Assembly (NCBI GenBank): GCA_963978895.1
Contig: OZ022246.1
Span: 10,703,820 to 10,767,819 of the forward strand
From: Erpobdella octoculata
Taxonomy: Eukaryota; Annelida; Clitellata; Hirudinida; Erpobdellidae
DNA length: 64,000 nt
Reading direction: 5' to 3'
Shown here: positions 1 through 20,292 of the stretch, one piece after another
How positions within the stretch are numbered: the first letter of the stretch is position 1
Layout: each line of letters begins with the position of its first letter
Translations under genes and position numbers: made by a program
The notes under the pieces: generated by a model
Told to the model about the DNA's origin: nothing
What the model saw: the letters and a program-made list of their open reading frames with translations, nothing else
Databases searched by the model: none

Positions 1-144
1 TAAATTCAAAATCATTCTAAATTGTAAACAAAAATACATGGCGTTATGGGTTTCGGGTTTGTTGTGATCGGTTTGGTTTGTGACTGCAAGGCATTTCATT
101 TTAGATTTTAGGTATTTGCTACTTGCTGTTTTTCAGTTTAATTT

Positions 145-1045
145 TTTAAGGTTATTTTTCCTATAAAAGGCCCATGCCGAATCTTCCAAAAAATAGTCGT
201 ATTTTGTTACATTAACATAAAAAGGCATATTTTATTCCAAATTGAATTAAAAAAAAACATTTATGTACTTTGAGAGACTTTGAAAAACGGTATTTACATC
301 GCAGTTGTGAGTGGTGAGGTACGATGATTGTATGAATGAAATGAATAAAAACGAAATAAAACTAGTTACTAGTTTATAATAAAATTTTATTTAAGAAACA
401 AACTATCAGTTATAAAAAAAAATTAATTTAAAATTTTTAAACTTTTTCTATGTAAAACGATAAAAAACAAAAGGCGAGAGAAACAACGATGTAACCCCGC
501 TAGTCACTTTATATAAGGTCGCTGCTATTGCCCCGGCGGTTCGCTGTGATTGCAATCTGTAAAATTGCAATCCCGTAATAAAATTAAACCCTAACCCTAT
601 CCTAGGTAGTCGCATAAAAAGTTTCAAACTAATTTTTTTTTATTTCACTAATATTTTAAATAAAGGTACAAATTCTGAGTTTGAATATACTATAAAGTGT
701 AAAAAAATAAAATTAATAAAGATATAGTGAATCAAAGATCGCATACCGGCGCCTACCGCCATGGTAATAGTTATAACGTTATATAACACGCTACGCGATT
801 CCTTCGTTTACACTTTTCCTTAAAACTCAAATTTTTTCTATGTAAAATTTTTTTAAATTATAATTACATTATTTAATTAATTAAAATAATTTTATTTAAC
901 ATTTTCCCATTTTAAATAAATTATTTAGACTAATTATCATAATGTTTAAACTAATCGTTGCTTTTCATCGTGTTTATAGTTAATTATTGCCGAGAATTAT
1001 GTATTAATCCGCCACACGGGCCGTTTATGGGAAAGATTAAATTTT
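145..1045. mobile_element. MITE-like element, copy 1, bounded by diverged inverted ends
   Basis: The left end (around 149-180, ending in GGCCCATGCCG) and the right end (around 1015-1042, CACGGGCCGT then GGGAAAG) are inverted relatives of one another. Most of the stretch is recognisable as a reverse-oriented, longer relative of the clean 740-bp element at 12606-13345: it shares the GTGAGTGGTGAGGTACGATG block near 308-330 and the GGCGGATTAATACATA block near 1000-1016. No coding potential is seen. The superfamily is not assigned. The interior also carries a CCCTAACCCTA string that is probably chance. Confidence 0.7.
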
Positions 1046-1141
1046 TTAAATAAATTCATTAAAGCTTATAACGAAGGAAAAAGTCTTTAACAACATTTGT
1101 ATTATTTATTATATGTAATGATCCTTATTTATTTGAAATTG

Positions 1142-1485
1142 GTAATCTTTCACATTCACGGCCAGATGTGGCGGATTAATACATTCTCGGCTATAATTAG
1201 TTATAAACACGATGAAAAGTAACCACTAGTTTAAACATTATGATAATTAATATACATAATTTATTTAAAATAAGAAAATGTAATATAAAATTATTTTAAT
1301 TAATTAAATAGTCTAATTATAATTGAAAAAAGTTTACAATAAAAAAAATTTGAGTTTTAACGAAAAGTGTAAACGAAGGAATCGCGTAGCGTGTTATCTA
1401 AAGTGACTAGCGGGGTTACATCGTTGTTTCTCTCGCTTTTTGTTCTTTATCATTTTTTACTCTCTTTTTTTTCTTCGCTTTTTCT
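1142..1485. mobile_element. MITE-like element, copy 2, inverted and partial
   Basis: About 100 bp after copy 1 the same end sequence reappears in the opposite orientation (TGTGGCGGATTAATACAT near 1168). It runs through the same subterminal blocks, including GTGTAAACGAAGGAATCGCG near 1365-1385 and the CGGGGTTACATCGTTG block near 1410-1425. The two copies thus form a long inverted pair around about 1090. The far end was not found, so this copy looks truncated. Confidence 0.6.
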
Positions 1486-1618
1486 CGCTCCCATATATTT
1501 TTTTATCCCTCCTAGCTTTTTTCTATAAAGAAGTATCCGAACATGACAAGAACTAGCAAGTCGTTAGATTTTGGGTGGCTCTGAAAAGAACTGTTCAATA
1601 GCTACATTGTCACCAGAG

Positions 1619-1984
1619 TCACACGGGATAATGCTCGCTGATGGCCACGAGGAAGCATCCAAAGAGTTCGTCTCGGCGGAACTTGTTCCGAAACATAAAT
1701 TCTTCCAGATGTGAGGTAAACAGAGCTCTACTGGTCCCGAACTGCCTTTTCATCTTCCTCTTCGCCCGCATCCACAAGTTCTCCACATTCTGTGTATGAA
1801 CTTCTGGATCAGTGGGATCCACGAAGTTTTCCTGGTGGATGATGACGGAGTGCTGATATATCCCATTCCCTATGGCAGGAATATTGGCATACAATGCCCA
1901 GCCATTGGAAATTATGTGTGTTCCGAGGAGGATATGTTGCTCAATGTAATTTAATAACAAAACACTAGATGATTGTGTGAAACT
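1619..1984 (-). pseudogene. Merlin/IS1016-type (ISXO2-like DDE) transposase, C-terminal fossil
   Basis: The open frame encodes about 120 residues with the C-terminal half of an ISXO2-like transposase domain. It has GTHIISNGWALY followed by the conserved VHTQNVENLW and a downstream basic segment RAKRKMKRQFGT. This is the family of eukaryotic Merlin elements and bacterial IS1016. The upstream frame closes at a stop just beyond 1984 and the N-terminal part with the first catalytic Asp is missing, so the copy is truncated and presumably dead. It lies next to the MITE pair at 145-1485, but no terminal repeat physically links the two. Confidence 0.85.
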
Positions 1985-2347
1985 TTAAATAATTGTTCAA
2001 TAGTGGCTAATTACTAAAGATATAGCGTTTAACGTAAGCGCTATAGAGTGTTTGTACCTATAACATCGGCCGTGCACCTCAGACCATCTATTGTTTACTT
2101 TTAGAAACAAATCTATTTCTACTGAATTTGTGAGAGTGTATTGAATTTGAGTGCATATTATAACTTAAAACAGCTTTTTTCTTTGAGATCATGTGTCTTT
2201 TAACGGAGACCGAGTTTAATAATTTATTTTGGGCAATTATACTTTGTAACTGTGTAGTTAAATTAAACCTGGTTTTTATGGCTTACTTGTTAAACTATTG
2301 TATTTGTTGTTTTTTTTCAGTTATGTGACTGACTGGCTATCCCTGTT

Positions 2348-10315
<7,968 letters not shown>

Positions 10316-10515
10316 TTGATTGTCTTTTATTTGTCGACGTGTTTGTGTTTATTTTCGTTTCTCTTGTCTTATATGTCTTAAATTGTTAGTTGTCCGAATA
10401 GAGAAAATTCTCTCATTGATTGTTATAGATTGTTTCTGTTTTTTTTTAAGTTTTTTAATTTGTAACTTACTCATTCAAGATATAAATTTAATGATTGTTT
10501 TGTTGGACCATAGCA

Positions 10516-10521
10516 AATAAA
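10516..10521 (+). terminator. Polyadenylation signal AATAAA for KAT8
   Basis: Canonical AATAAA about 200 bp after the KAT8 stop codon, the first on the plus strand at a plausible distance. Confidence 0.6.
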
Positions 10522-12170
10522 GCTGCCACTTGAATGCCTTTGAATTGGAAGAAAAAGCACTAAGGAAGTTTTGTTAAATTTTAAAAAATTGTGTTCAAGG
10601 TATTAAAAATTAAAAGTTGTTGACATGTATATTTAAAAATATAGTTAGCGTTTAGAATACGGGCTAAGAATGATAGCTATAATGATTAAGAAAATTGATA
10701 AGTTGTCTGGTGTATGGTGAAAATTGATAAGTTGCCTTGTGTGTATGAAGAAAGAATAGGATGTACAGTTTAGATTAAACACATATAAGAAGCAAGAAGT
10801 CAAATCGATGATTTGCAGGCCAATTAATATGGATATAATGACATTCAGCCTTTAGCGCGCTGTGTGGGGCTTAGTCTTATAACGTTTTGCCTGGAGCCCC
10901 CTTAAATCCGCCACTGACATCAGAGCAATAACAGCGAGCTTAGGCAAAACTGGCAACTCCTTGAAACAGATTTCTGCAGTGCGTTCAATTTTCGAAATAT
11001 TTCTAATTTTAGTAAAGAAATGTTCGTTGCGGTTTTCCTACTTTTTTAAAATCAAAATAGAACTCGCAACAGAATTATTTTCTGGGAGGGCCCGGGGGAG
11101 AAACTGATTACCTAAGGAGTTTTACGGAAAAATTTACGACCCACAAAGGTCGACTTAACGACCGTTTCAGCAATAATTATTAATAACAAACCATAACACA
11201 TTAATTTTGAACAGTAAATTATAATATGAAATTCAGCCGACGTTTTTCCTGCGAAAAAATGTAGAGGGTTTCTTCATTAATGTTAAGGTCGCGATTGAGG
11301 GTCATCTGGGCAAGCCATAATAAGATTTGAGTATATGCATAGTTGAGAAGGATCTCTTCTGTCGCGGAAGAAAAGCTTAAGCAGCGTATTTATCTGCGGG
11401 TAGATGAAATCTTGACAATATATGTTGCAGAACATCAACTGTGGTACCTAATGTGGCCGCTCTGCCAATCGGACGTTCAACCATTTGGCGTTTCAGCAAA
11501 ATTAGGTACCACGACCAGAAGATATGTGACCAATGTCGCAGGCGTAGTACTTGAGTGTCTCCTCTAGGTCAATGAAGGATCCTTGGTCAAGAAACCCTGG
11601 AAACAGATGTCGGGTCGGGTCACATCTGGCGGGTCGGGTTTTAAAAATTGGACCCATGGACAAATCTGACCCTAACATTTTTGATAATTTATTTAATATT
11701 TAATTTGCAAAATAATTGTTAAATCAAATATATGTCTCCAAACACGCGCGTCACTTTAACATCAACAAGTTCCCCGGCTTCCTGGCTGCGCCGTATGATA
11801 AAACTGAAATTTGAAATTTATAATCACCAGAAATCTCTGAGGTTTATTTCAGAAGTTGAACTATACCTATTTATACTATAGGTACAGACCATTGAGCACA
11901 GTCGTTGTGTATTGAAACAATAGTTTTTGTAATATTCAGTGATTGCATTTTACAGTAGGTAATACTGTTCTAAATTTGGCACGTAAGCTGGACAAAATTG
12001 TGAAAATCTTGTTTTAAAGCAATCAACTTGCAATTTAAATTATTCTATGCTGGCGGCAAACATTGCATTCTTGTATCGTTGTAAACTTTTATATGCGGCG
12101 TTTTCTACTCCATACGGCGTTTTGTCTGAGAGCGTCGCCGCTGCCGCCAGTGAGCTGCGTGTTCGTTGTG
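10522..12170. other. Intergenic between KAT8 and the zinc-finger gene
   Basis: No gene seen. At 10901-10917 a CTTAAATCCGCCACTG end of the CAGTGGCGG-type hAT family is present without a recognisable partner. Around 11600-11640 there are diverged GGGTCGGGT repeats. The rest is unassigned AT-rich sequence. Confidence 0.5.
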
Positions 12171-12234
12171 TTGATGTTAATAGTTTTTCGTTCAATTGTT
12201 GTAGCAAAATTATTTGAAGATAACTGATTTATTG
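12171..12234 (+). promoter_or_regulatory. Candidate 5' non-coding exon of the zinc-finger gene
   Basis: A locally GC-richer stretch (about 12095-12180) is followed by a strong donor (ATTG then GTAAGG) at 12234/12235. The coding exon is preceded by an acceptor ATTTTAG at 13411-13417. If the two are joined, the MITE at 12606-13345 lies within the first intron. This is inferred from splice consensus and composition only; the exon start is unknown. Confidence 0.3.
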
Positions 12235-12605
12235 GTAAGGTAAGCTAGTTTGGTCCAAATTATTTGATTAGCGGGCGTTATCGGTTATAAGTAAGCATAA
12301 ATAAGCGAGTGTTTGTTGTAAGTATGTAATGTAAGTCATTGTAAAGTGTAAGTAAACTACTAGTAGGAGCGGCGTGCGATCGAATACAACTTTTCTGCTA
12401 CACACACTCACTATACTTTGACTTCACTTGCACTCTACTACTACTTACTGCTGCCATTTTTTGCAACTTATAGATTATAGGTTGATGTTGAGATTGAATG
12501 ACGACACATGACTTCTTCCTTCACAATATATACATAATTGCATAGCAGATTTATTTAAATAACTAATATTTACTGATTTTGTTTAGATTATTTATTTTAA
12601 TTTTT

Positions 12606-13345
12606 GGTAAAGGTTCCCTTTGACGGCCCGTGTGGCGGATTAATACATAATTCTCGGCTATAATTAACTATAAACACGATTAAAAGTAAACACTAGTTTA
12701 AAAATTATGATAATTAGTATAAGTAATTTATTTAAAATGGGAAAATGTCATATAAAAAAATAAATAATGTAATTATAATTTATGTACGTTTGAGTTTTAA
12801 GGAAAAGTTTAAACGAAGGATTTGAAGGAAAAGTTTAAACGACGCAAATACACAATGTTCGCTTACAAATATTCAAATTTCGACGTTGCTTCGAATAAAC
12901 TACTTTTTTTAACATTTATTTTTTAGTTTTTCTTTATTAAAAATTTGAAATTTCGTTTATTTAAAGAAGTTAACTTAGTTTAATAATTTCCAATTTTCTT
13001 ACTTCTTGCAAACCGTCCCGAGTTACCGGGCGGTGAGTTTTAAAATTTTAATGGAATTTTTATTTACAACTGATAGTTTGTTTTATAAATAAAATTTTAT
13101 TATAAACTAATTTTATTTATTTTTTATTCATTTCATTCATACGATCATCGTACCTCACCACTCACAACTACGATGTAAATAGGGCTTGAAAGGGTACTAC
13201 TTACGTTTTCAAAGTCTCTCAAATTACGATAAATGTTTTTTTTTTAAATTAAAATTGGTATTAAATTTGTTTTTTTATGTTATTGTGACAAAATAAAAAT
13301 AATACGATTATTTTTCGGCACGGGCCGTCAAAGGGAACCTTTACC
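12606..13345. mobile_element. 740-bp MITE with 27-bp perfect inverted termini and 8-bp target duplication
   Basis: Terminal repeats at 12606-12632 (GGTAAAGGTTCCCTTTGACG...) and 13319-13345 are exact reverse complements over 27 bp. The 8-bp TAATTTTT is duplicated at 12598-12605 and 13346-13353. There is no coding capacity. The ends and several internal blocks are shared with the copies at 145-1485. An 8-bp duplication is compatible with hAT, P or Merlin transposases; the terminal GG and the Merlin fossil 1.6 kb into the window make Merlin worth testing. Confidence 0.93.
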
Positions 13346-13439
13346 TAATTTTTTAGTAGTTAACAATTTAATTTCTATTTTAGTTTAATTATTTGATTTT
13401 TTTAAAAATAATTTTAGCTAATCAATTGGAAAATTTCAA

Positions 13440-16318
13440 ATGAGTGCAGTCGAACCATTGGTCATTCAACCTGAAGGGCTTGATCTTTCACAGAATTTAA
13501 CTATAATTGATATCAAACAAGAATTGATTTTTCCTGAACCTAAAAAAGAAACTATCGATCGAACTTTTTTTAAAGCTGCAGCGAAGCAAAAATTTGATGC
13601 TGTATTAAAGCAAGAAGTAGACAGCAGAAGAAATGGGGTCGAATTGATTTCTGTCAATACTTCAAAACCAGTGCAAGCAAGTCAGAGCACATCTCAGTAT
13701 TTCAGGATTGAAAATGCGAGGATAACTAACGTGGAAAACGTTTCAACGAGGCCTGGCATTCTAAGTAAATCGATTGCTCCACCAATTTCTCAGGCCGCCA
13801 CCGTTGACGAACCAAGAATTCATACGGTCGATTATGCTACAAAACAGTGCGTCGTTAACAAGATTAATAAATATGCAGACGGTCAGATGTTTATTTATGA
13901 TCTGCTCCCTGTCAGTTCCGACATGCTAATTCCGACAGAGAACAACAATGCCAAAACGGATGCAGAATCATCACATTCATATGCACAACGTTCTCCAAGT
14001 AAAATGAAAGATGAAGAGAATATGTTTAGGTGCTTTCTTTGTCCTTATTACAATGTTCAGGAAATGATGATTGCCAAGCATTGGATTCACAATCATCTAA
14101 CACAACATGTTTATAGGTGTTCCTATTGTCCGGCCCAGTTTACGACAAATTTTCAAGCGTTGCAGCATACTTTAGAGACTCATCCTAGAATGAATGCAGA
14201 AATTCAAATAAAGAAATCTGATGATTTCGCTACTCTGCTGAGTTTCGAGCAAAGGAATCTCATTAATCCTAACAAACTAAGCAAGAATTTAACCGAGAAC
14301 AAAAATCCTCCAAGCCGAGGGGCGCCAGTTTCTATGAAATGTGACTATTGCCGCGTCAACTTGAAATCACTTGAAGATTTTCAGATGCATCGGAAATATA
14401 CACACATTAGGTTTAGGCCTCACAGTTGTGGATTTTGCAATTCTAAAGTGGCTTTCGCAAGTAAAACGGATCTCGACCTTCACATGAAAATGACTCATCC
14501 AAACATTTCAATGGGCCAAAAGTCGCCATCTCTTCAGGTCTTGACCAGTCCAAGAGTCATCGAGGAAGTCAATGCAAACATGGATTGGTCGCGAACATGG
14601 AAGGAGGGAACTGGAAGCAACATGTATGAGTGCAGATGGTGTGTTTTTCAGACGAGTGTCTTGAAGGAGTTGTGTCAACATGCTCATAAAATTCACCACT
14701 GTTTTAGGTCATTGAATTGTCCAAAGTGCAGGACTTCTCATAATGTCAAAGATGAACATTTTAGAACTGGAAAAATGTTCTGCTCTACATGTTCGTCACA
14801 AATCAACCTCGTACACGAGGCTGATGAGAATAATCAAGGTAACATGTCCGTGTATGTGTGTAATATATGCAAGTACTCCAACGCTTCCAAGAATAGCATG
14901 AATCGTCATCTGAAACACTCGCATTCTAATTGCAAACCGTATTGCTGTCCTTATTGCTCGTATTGTGCCGTCGAACGACCCAAAATTCGTCAGCACGTTC
15001 AGACAGTCCATCCCAATAAGCCGGTCAGAGCCATAGAAGTGACGGAGGAAAATGAGGCTTTCAAAAAGTATTTGGATGAGATGTTTTCAAAGTTGGTGTC
15101 TTTGGAGAAAGCCGATGCTTTTGGTAATGTCATTTCTGGGGACAACAGCTCTGTTGAGAAAGGAGACAGAGCAATTCACAATCAGATGATAAGTTTTCCC
15201 GCCCCGAATGGCGAATATTTCCAATGTCGAAGATGTGTTTATAAATGCAGTGATCGATCGTGCATGGCCAGACACGTAAAGTACATGCACCTCACTTCAA
15301 GGCCTCACAGCTGTCCGTACTGTTCTTACAACAACGTGGAAAAGACAAAGGTCAGGATTCACGTCGGCAACAATCATTCGAATTTACCTAATCACGTCAA
15401 TACAAACGCTCACCTGCTAGAACAAATGTCGGTTGAGGCGAAAAAATTCTACGTTAGAATCGACACGCTCGGTAATTTTACTTGTTTTTATTATTTTAAA
15501 TAAAAAATAAATGCTTTAGTATAATGTAATCTATTGTTATGCCAACTTATAAAATGCTTCCTTACAACCAAAAGTTGTCGTAGAAATGTTTTACAGTCTT
15601 TATTCATACAGGTAATGCACATTCGGAACGTGCCGGAGCAGCCGAAAGGACCGGATGGAATGGAGTGAAGCGGAGTTGTTCTGCACAAGAAAAGACAGGT
15701 CAGTATTTCATGAAATTAATGCACTTTTTGTTTTATTGAATTTATAGTGTTTTTAATGAAATTTTTTCATATAAATATTTAATAATAAATTATGTTAATA
15801 ATCTAGTGAAGGAACAACCATCGAATGATGCAGAGAGCCAACAACCACAAGATAAAATTTGCGAAGTTGCGTTTGATTCTAACGTTGATCACTCTCGGAG
15901 TGGTAGTCGAGGCAGAACCACTTCAGATTGTGCAGGACCTTCAGTCGAGCCTGTAGTCAGGAAAAAAAGTGAAGATGATTTCAACATGGAAGCAAGCACA
16001 GAGGTTGTTGAGGAAGTTTCAAATTCTGTGGAAAAGAGCAATTTGGAAGTGGACGAAGCATTTGGCGACAGCATGATTGACTTGAATTGCAATGAAATTC
16101 ACTGCAGCGATGTTGATCTAGCCTCCTTATCTGATGACTCTCTAATAGACACAGATCTTGAAAACAAAACCAAGAGAATCAGACTAGATTGTTTTGATAT
16201 TGAACCAACCATTTTAGAAGATCTAAAAATATCCAAGATGACACCTGTAGTCTTCTTAAAAGATGTCGATGAGGACAACAGTGACGATGATGAAAATGCC
16301 ATCCAGTCCGAGATATAA
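13440..16318 (+). CDS. C2H2 zinc-finger protein, about 876 residues, 3 coding exons
   Basis: Exons 13440-15471, 15612-15698 and 15807-16318 join in phase (GT-AG). About nine C2H2 fingers lie between residues 195 and 650, often as closely spaced pairs (CSYC, CGFC, CCPYCSY, CPYCSY), with one degenerate pair (CPKC, CSTC) in the middle. The N-terminus has two SUMO-consensus motifs, IKQE near residue 25 and LKQE near 56, both followed by hydrophobic or acidic residues. The C-terminal third is acidic and Ser/Asp-rich, ending in a run of Asp and Glu. The unspliced exon 1 frame would stop after 10 more codons; the GGT split codon supports the junction. It is probably a nuclear DNA-binding regulator, but no orthologue is recognised and no target can be named. 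Confidence 0.9.
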
Positions 16319-17278
16319 ACTTCTGAAGTTGTGAATTTATTATGTTGTCATAATCATTTATTATTATTATTATTCACATATTTTGCGAATAATGTTATTT
16401 TTATTCAAACTGTGTTAATCATCGGACATGTTTCTTACGTCGTTGGATAACTTTTTATTGTGACTTTGTTTTGACGAACTCTTCGAAGTATTTAACCATC
16501 ATTTTATTTTGTTTTTGGTAGAATTCTTATGTTGATCAGATTATGTTTTCTTTAGTGAGATTTTGTTTACTTTGTGTGAGGATTACGAAGTGACTATCAG
16601 GCAGCCTCAGCTGTTTACTTTATTTAATTGATTTTTGCCTTAAGTCATTTTTTTATGTTCAACTTGAACATATTTCTCTAGAAAGATGAAACATAATTTG
16701 TGTAGTTTTTTTTAAAATTGTTATTATTATTATCTGGGTTAAACGGAGGGTGAAATGGCAAGTGCACAATCCTAGTTTAGGAAAGGTTGTCATAGTAGCT
16801 TTTCATACCAACACTATGGGAGTAAAGTATTTTGTGGTTCATGTAATATGGTAAACTCAGTGTGATGGTGACAGAAATGTCTAACTTAAATGACAAAGAA
16901 CAATATTCTTAACCTGGTAAGTACAGACCAGAAGACATAGAATTTTTGAAATGTCATTATTTAGATACAGTACTTAATACTATTACTAGTAATAGGTAGA
17001 ACATAAAAGCTAATTTATTTTTCTAGAAATTTCCAACTAGATGGTTAAAGTATGCTGTTATCAACTTATCAACCTGCCCAAGGCAAACCTTACAACTTGT
17101 AAATGCAATTTTTTGATACGGTAGTTAATACTATTATTAGTAAGAAATGTAACAAGATATAACAGTAGCTTTATTTTCAGCATAAGTCATCAAATATAAA
17201 AGAATAATCACTATGTTCCCAATATGTAAGATGCCAAACAGTAATGATGATAAAAATGTCTCAGAATGTTCAAATTAA
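16319..17278. other. Convergent intergenic region between zinc-finger gene and P4HA
   Basis: This region holds the 3' ends of two genes facing each other. TTTATT at 17170-17175 gives an AATAAA on the minus strand about 105 bp past the P4HA stop, a plausible polyadenylation signal. No canonical AATAAA was seen close to the zinc-finger stop. No other feature is recognised. Confidence 0.5.
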
Positions 17279-18024
17279 TCATTCAGTGGCTTCTAAGGCA
17301 CATTTTCGTATGAATTCCTGTCCTCTCTCGTGGAACCATTTGTTTGCAACTAAAAAAGAAAAGAGAGAGGAACGTTAATATTATTTTAACTCAAATAAGA
17401 ACGGATAGAAAAAAAGCCTCACCCCATTTATTCCCGACAAGTACAGGGCAAGCAGCATGCCTCGTATCGTGGTCACCGTCACCATTCAGGAACAAATTGT
17501 ACCACATAGCACAAGAACCCTGTTCAGAGAAATGTAAGAGCTCATTAGCAAACTCTAATGCCTGTCATATCACATATGGAAGCAACAGCTTCGATTTCAA
17601 CAACATGGCTCAGGAGCATGCTACAAGAAAATCTTAAATGATAAATTGAGGGATGGAAAAACACGCCAACCAGTTTCGGTCTTAGTTCAAGACCAATTCG
17701 AGGAAATACAGTAGAGCCTCCTGCTTCCACATTTGTCAACTGAAAATTTAGTAAAAAACTTTAAATTTATAAAATATTTATTTTAGTAATCAATTCTATT
17801 AAATAACATTTAAATTAAATAAGACTATAATAATTAAATATTGCATTAATATAATAATCCTACATAACTAATATTTAAACCAAGGACTACAAAAACAAAA
17901 TTCAGAAAACAAATCCACCAATAATTCTACTCACATAACAGATGAAAGTTGCAATCCTGTTGCCAATTGCCGTATCAAACGCATTAGATTCGGATTTCTG
18001 TTAAAAAATAAAAAATGTAAGAAA

Positions 18025-18067
<43 letters not shown>

Positions 18068-20228
18068 ATAAATTTAATATTTAATATATATATAATATAT
18101 ATATTTAATATATCTTTTTTTAAATATTCAAAGATTTATTACCAGGATGTTTTATTATTTAAATGAGTTGAGACCAAAACAACAAAAATTACCCTGGCAA
18201 AATCAAAATGTGGCTCATAATGTCCTCCGATTCCATAGTTAACAACCTGAAGTTTTTTTTAAACAAATCTAACTGAAAAATACAAGGTATTCAATAATAC
18301 AGCAATACAATATAAAGCTATGATAGAAAATTTAGAATAAAAACCCAGTGAGTAATCTATACATATATAAATGAACGTGGGTCTGTCTGTCTTTTATAGA
18401 AATCTAAACAGCTGGAGCGATCTTGATAAAATATGGCAAGGAGGTAGTTCTCATACAGGGGAAGAAAGTTAAGAAAGTTTGGATTCCCTACTCTGATCCC
18501 CCGACTCAGGGGGGGCCAAAAAACACTTTCCAAGCCAAAACTGCTTTTGTACAAGCATCAATGTTTATTACATAATAAAATTCAAATTTAGTTTACTTAA
18601 CAATGTTTCAAGGCTTCAAGCAACTTTTAGCAAATCTATTTTACGTTTATGGGCTAAAAGAAGTTAGGAGAAAGTGGAAAAGAGAAAATGAGCGCAAGCG
18701 TGAACGGGAGAGCAAGCGTGAGCGAGAACGGGAAAGCGATCGGAAGCAGGAAAGCAAGCGTGGAAGAAAACGGGAGCAAGAGAGAGAAATGATAAAAAAC
18801 CTCTGAAAACCCCGAGCAACGCCGGGTAACCCCGCAAGTAAAATGAATAAATAAAACATGACATCACGACGTACCTGAAGTTCTTCGACAGTTTCGGTAC
18901 TCAGATTCATCAGCGCACCTGATCTTACACTCACTCGTGATATTAAAACATGTTCTACATCTTTCAACCAAGCACTGTCAAACAAAAATTTCAAAATAAC
19001 ATGCAGAACAGAGCATCAAAAAATTTCGTACACCATCTCTGCAGCAATTTGTGCAAAATAGATAAGAAATATAAATACGCTATTTTGTAGATAATTCAAT
19101 TCTGCTTTACACTTCATAGTGAAATGATTTTATTAGAAGAATGATGAGAAGGGAGTTAGTGGAAACCTATTTTAGGAATGGCCCTAATGCTGCAGTATCA
19201 ATAAAACCCACCTATATTAGAAATGGCCCTAATGCTGCAGTATACAAAAACCCACCTTAATTCGATCCTGACTGCAATTGTCCCAACTTTAACACAACCA
19301 AAAAACTGAGTAAAATAATGAGAGTTTGCATAAATTTATCTAATGTGGTGTGAAAAAAGACCATTATGTTATTCAAAGAAACATTGAGAAAAAACTTGAA
19401 CATTGTGGAATCAAAATAAGAATTTATTTAAAATTTGTTCATAGAGCTATGTGGTTGGCAACAATATATTATAATTTATACCTCATTTAGCAGCAATAGA
19501 TTATAATTATAGGTTACGACCTCATTAAGCAACAATAAATTAAACCATACAACGTAAATTAAAAGCAGCTTTAAACTCTTAACTATACAGTAAAAATTCA
19601 TATTCAACCTTTTGCTGACTCGATAATGCGCTGTTTCTAGAGCTCCGGTCACAGAGTTTTGAACAGTCGCCCGGTTGAGCTGTTAGAAAATTTACTATTT
19701 CAAAAGAAATCTCTTTTCTAAAACTACAATGCAACCAAAATTTATATTCTGATGATGTCAGATGAAATGCAACAAAATTAAATATTGAAACAGCAATTCT
19801 TTATTTAAATAATACAAAAAAATCAGAGTGCTACTTTAAACAGAAATAATCCTTCAAAATATGGTTTTTCTTAAAGAAAAAGAACCCAAACAAGATGTGA
19901 ATGTATCGACAGATATAAAATAATCATTTCGATAAAAAAGAATAAAAAAGATTTCTGCCAAACCCTAGGAGAAGCGAGATGTTTGATGAGTTCAATCTCT
20001 CCATGGGAAACTACATCGTGATAAATGATGACTCGAGGCTTCAAATAGACTTCTTCTTCTCTCAACGGATTGATGAAAAATATCGGGTGATGTCTTCTTA
20101 AACGACATTTCAACTTGTGCTCGTCAGCATAAAACTGCATGGAACAAATAAATAAATAAAAACATCAAAGAATTTGCATATTATTTCTATTTTTTTATTG
20201 ACAAAATTACATAACCTAAGACAAATCC

Positions 20229-20292
<64 letters not shown>

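Noticed and set aside
585..602. CCCTAACCCTA resembling a telomeric repeat
   Set aside because: Less than two full units, inside a MITE-like element; no array.
18603..18994. Arg/Glu/Ser-rich frames resembling an SR protein, both strands
   Set aside because: They arise from a GAGC/CGCTC tandem in a Helitron-like element that recurs at 34.6 and 59.7 kb; part of the minus frame is genuine P4HA exon 9 only.
19750..19775. CTGATGA...GAAA string resembling a second hammerhead
   Set aside because: No complementary flanks for stem I and no convincing stem III.
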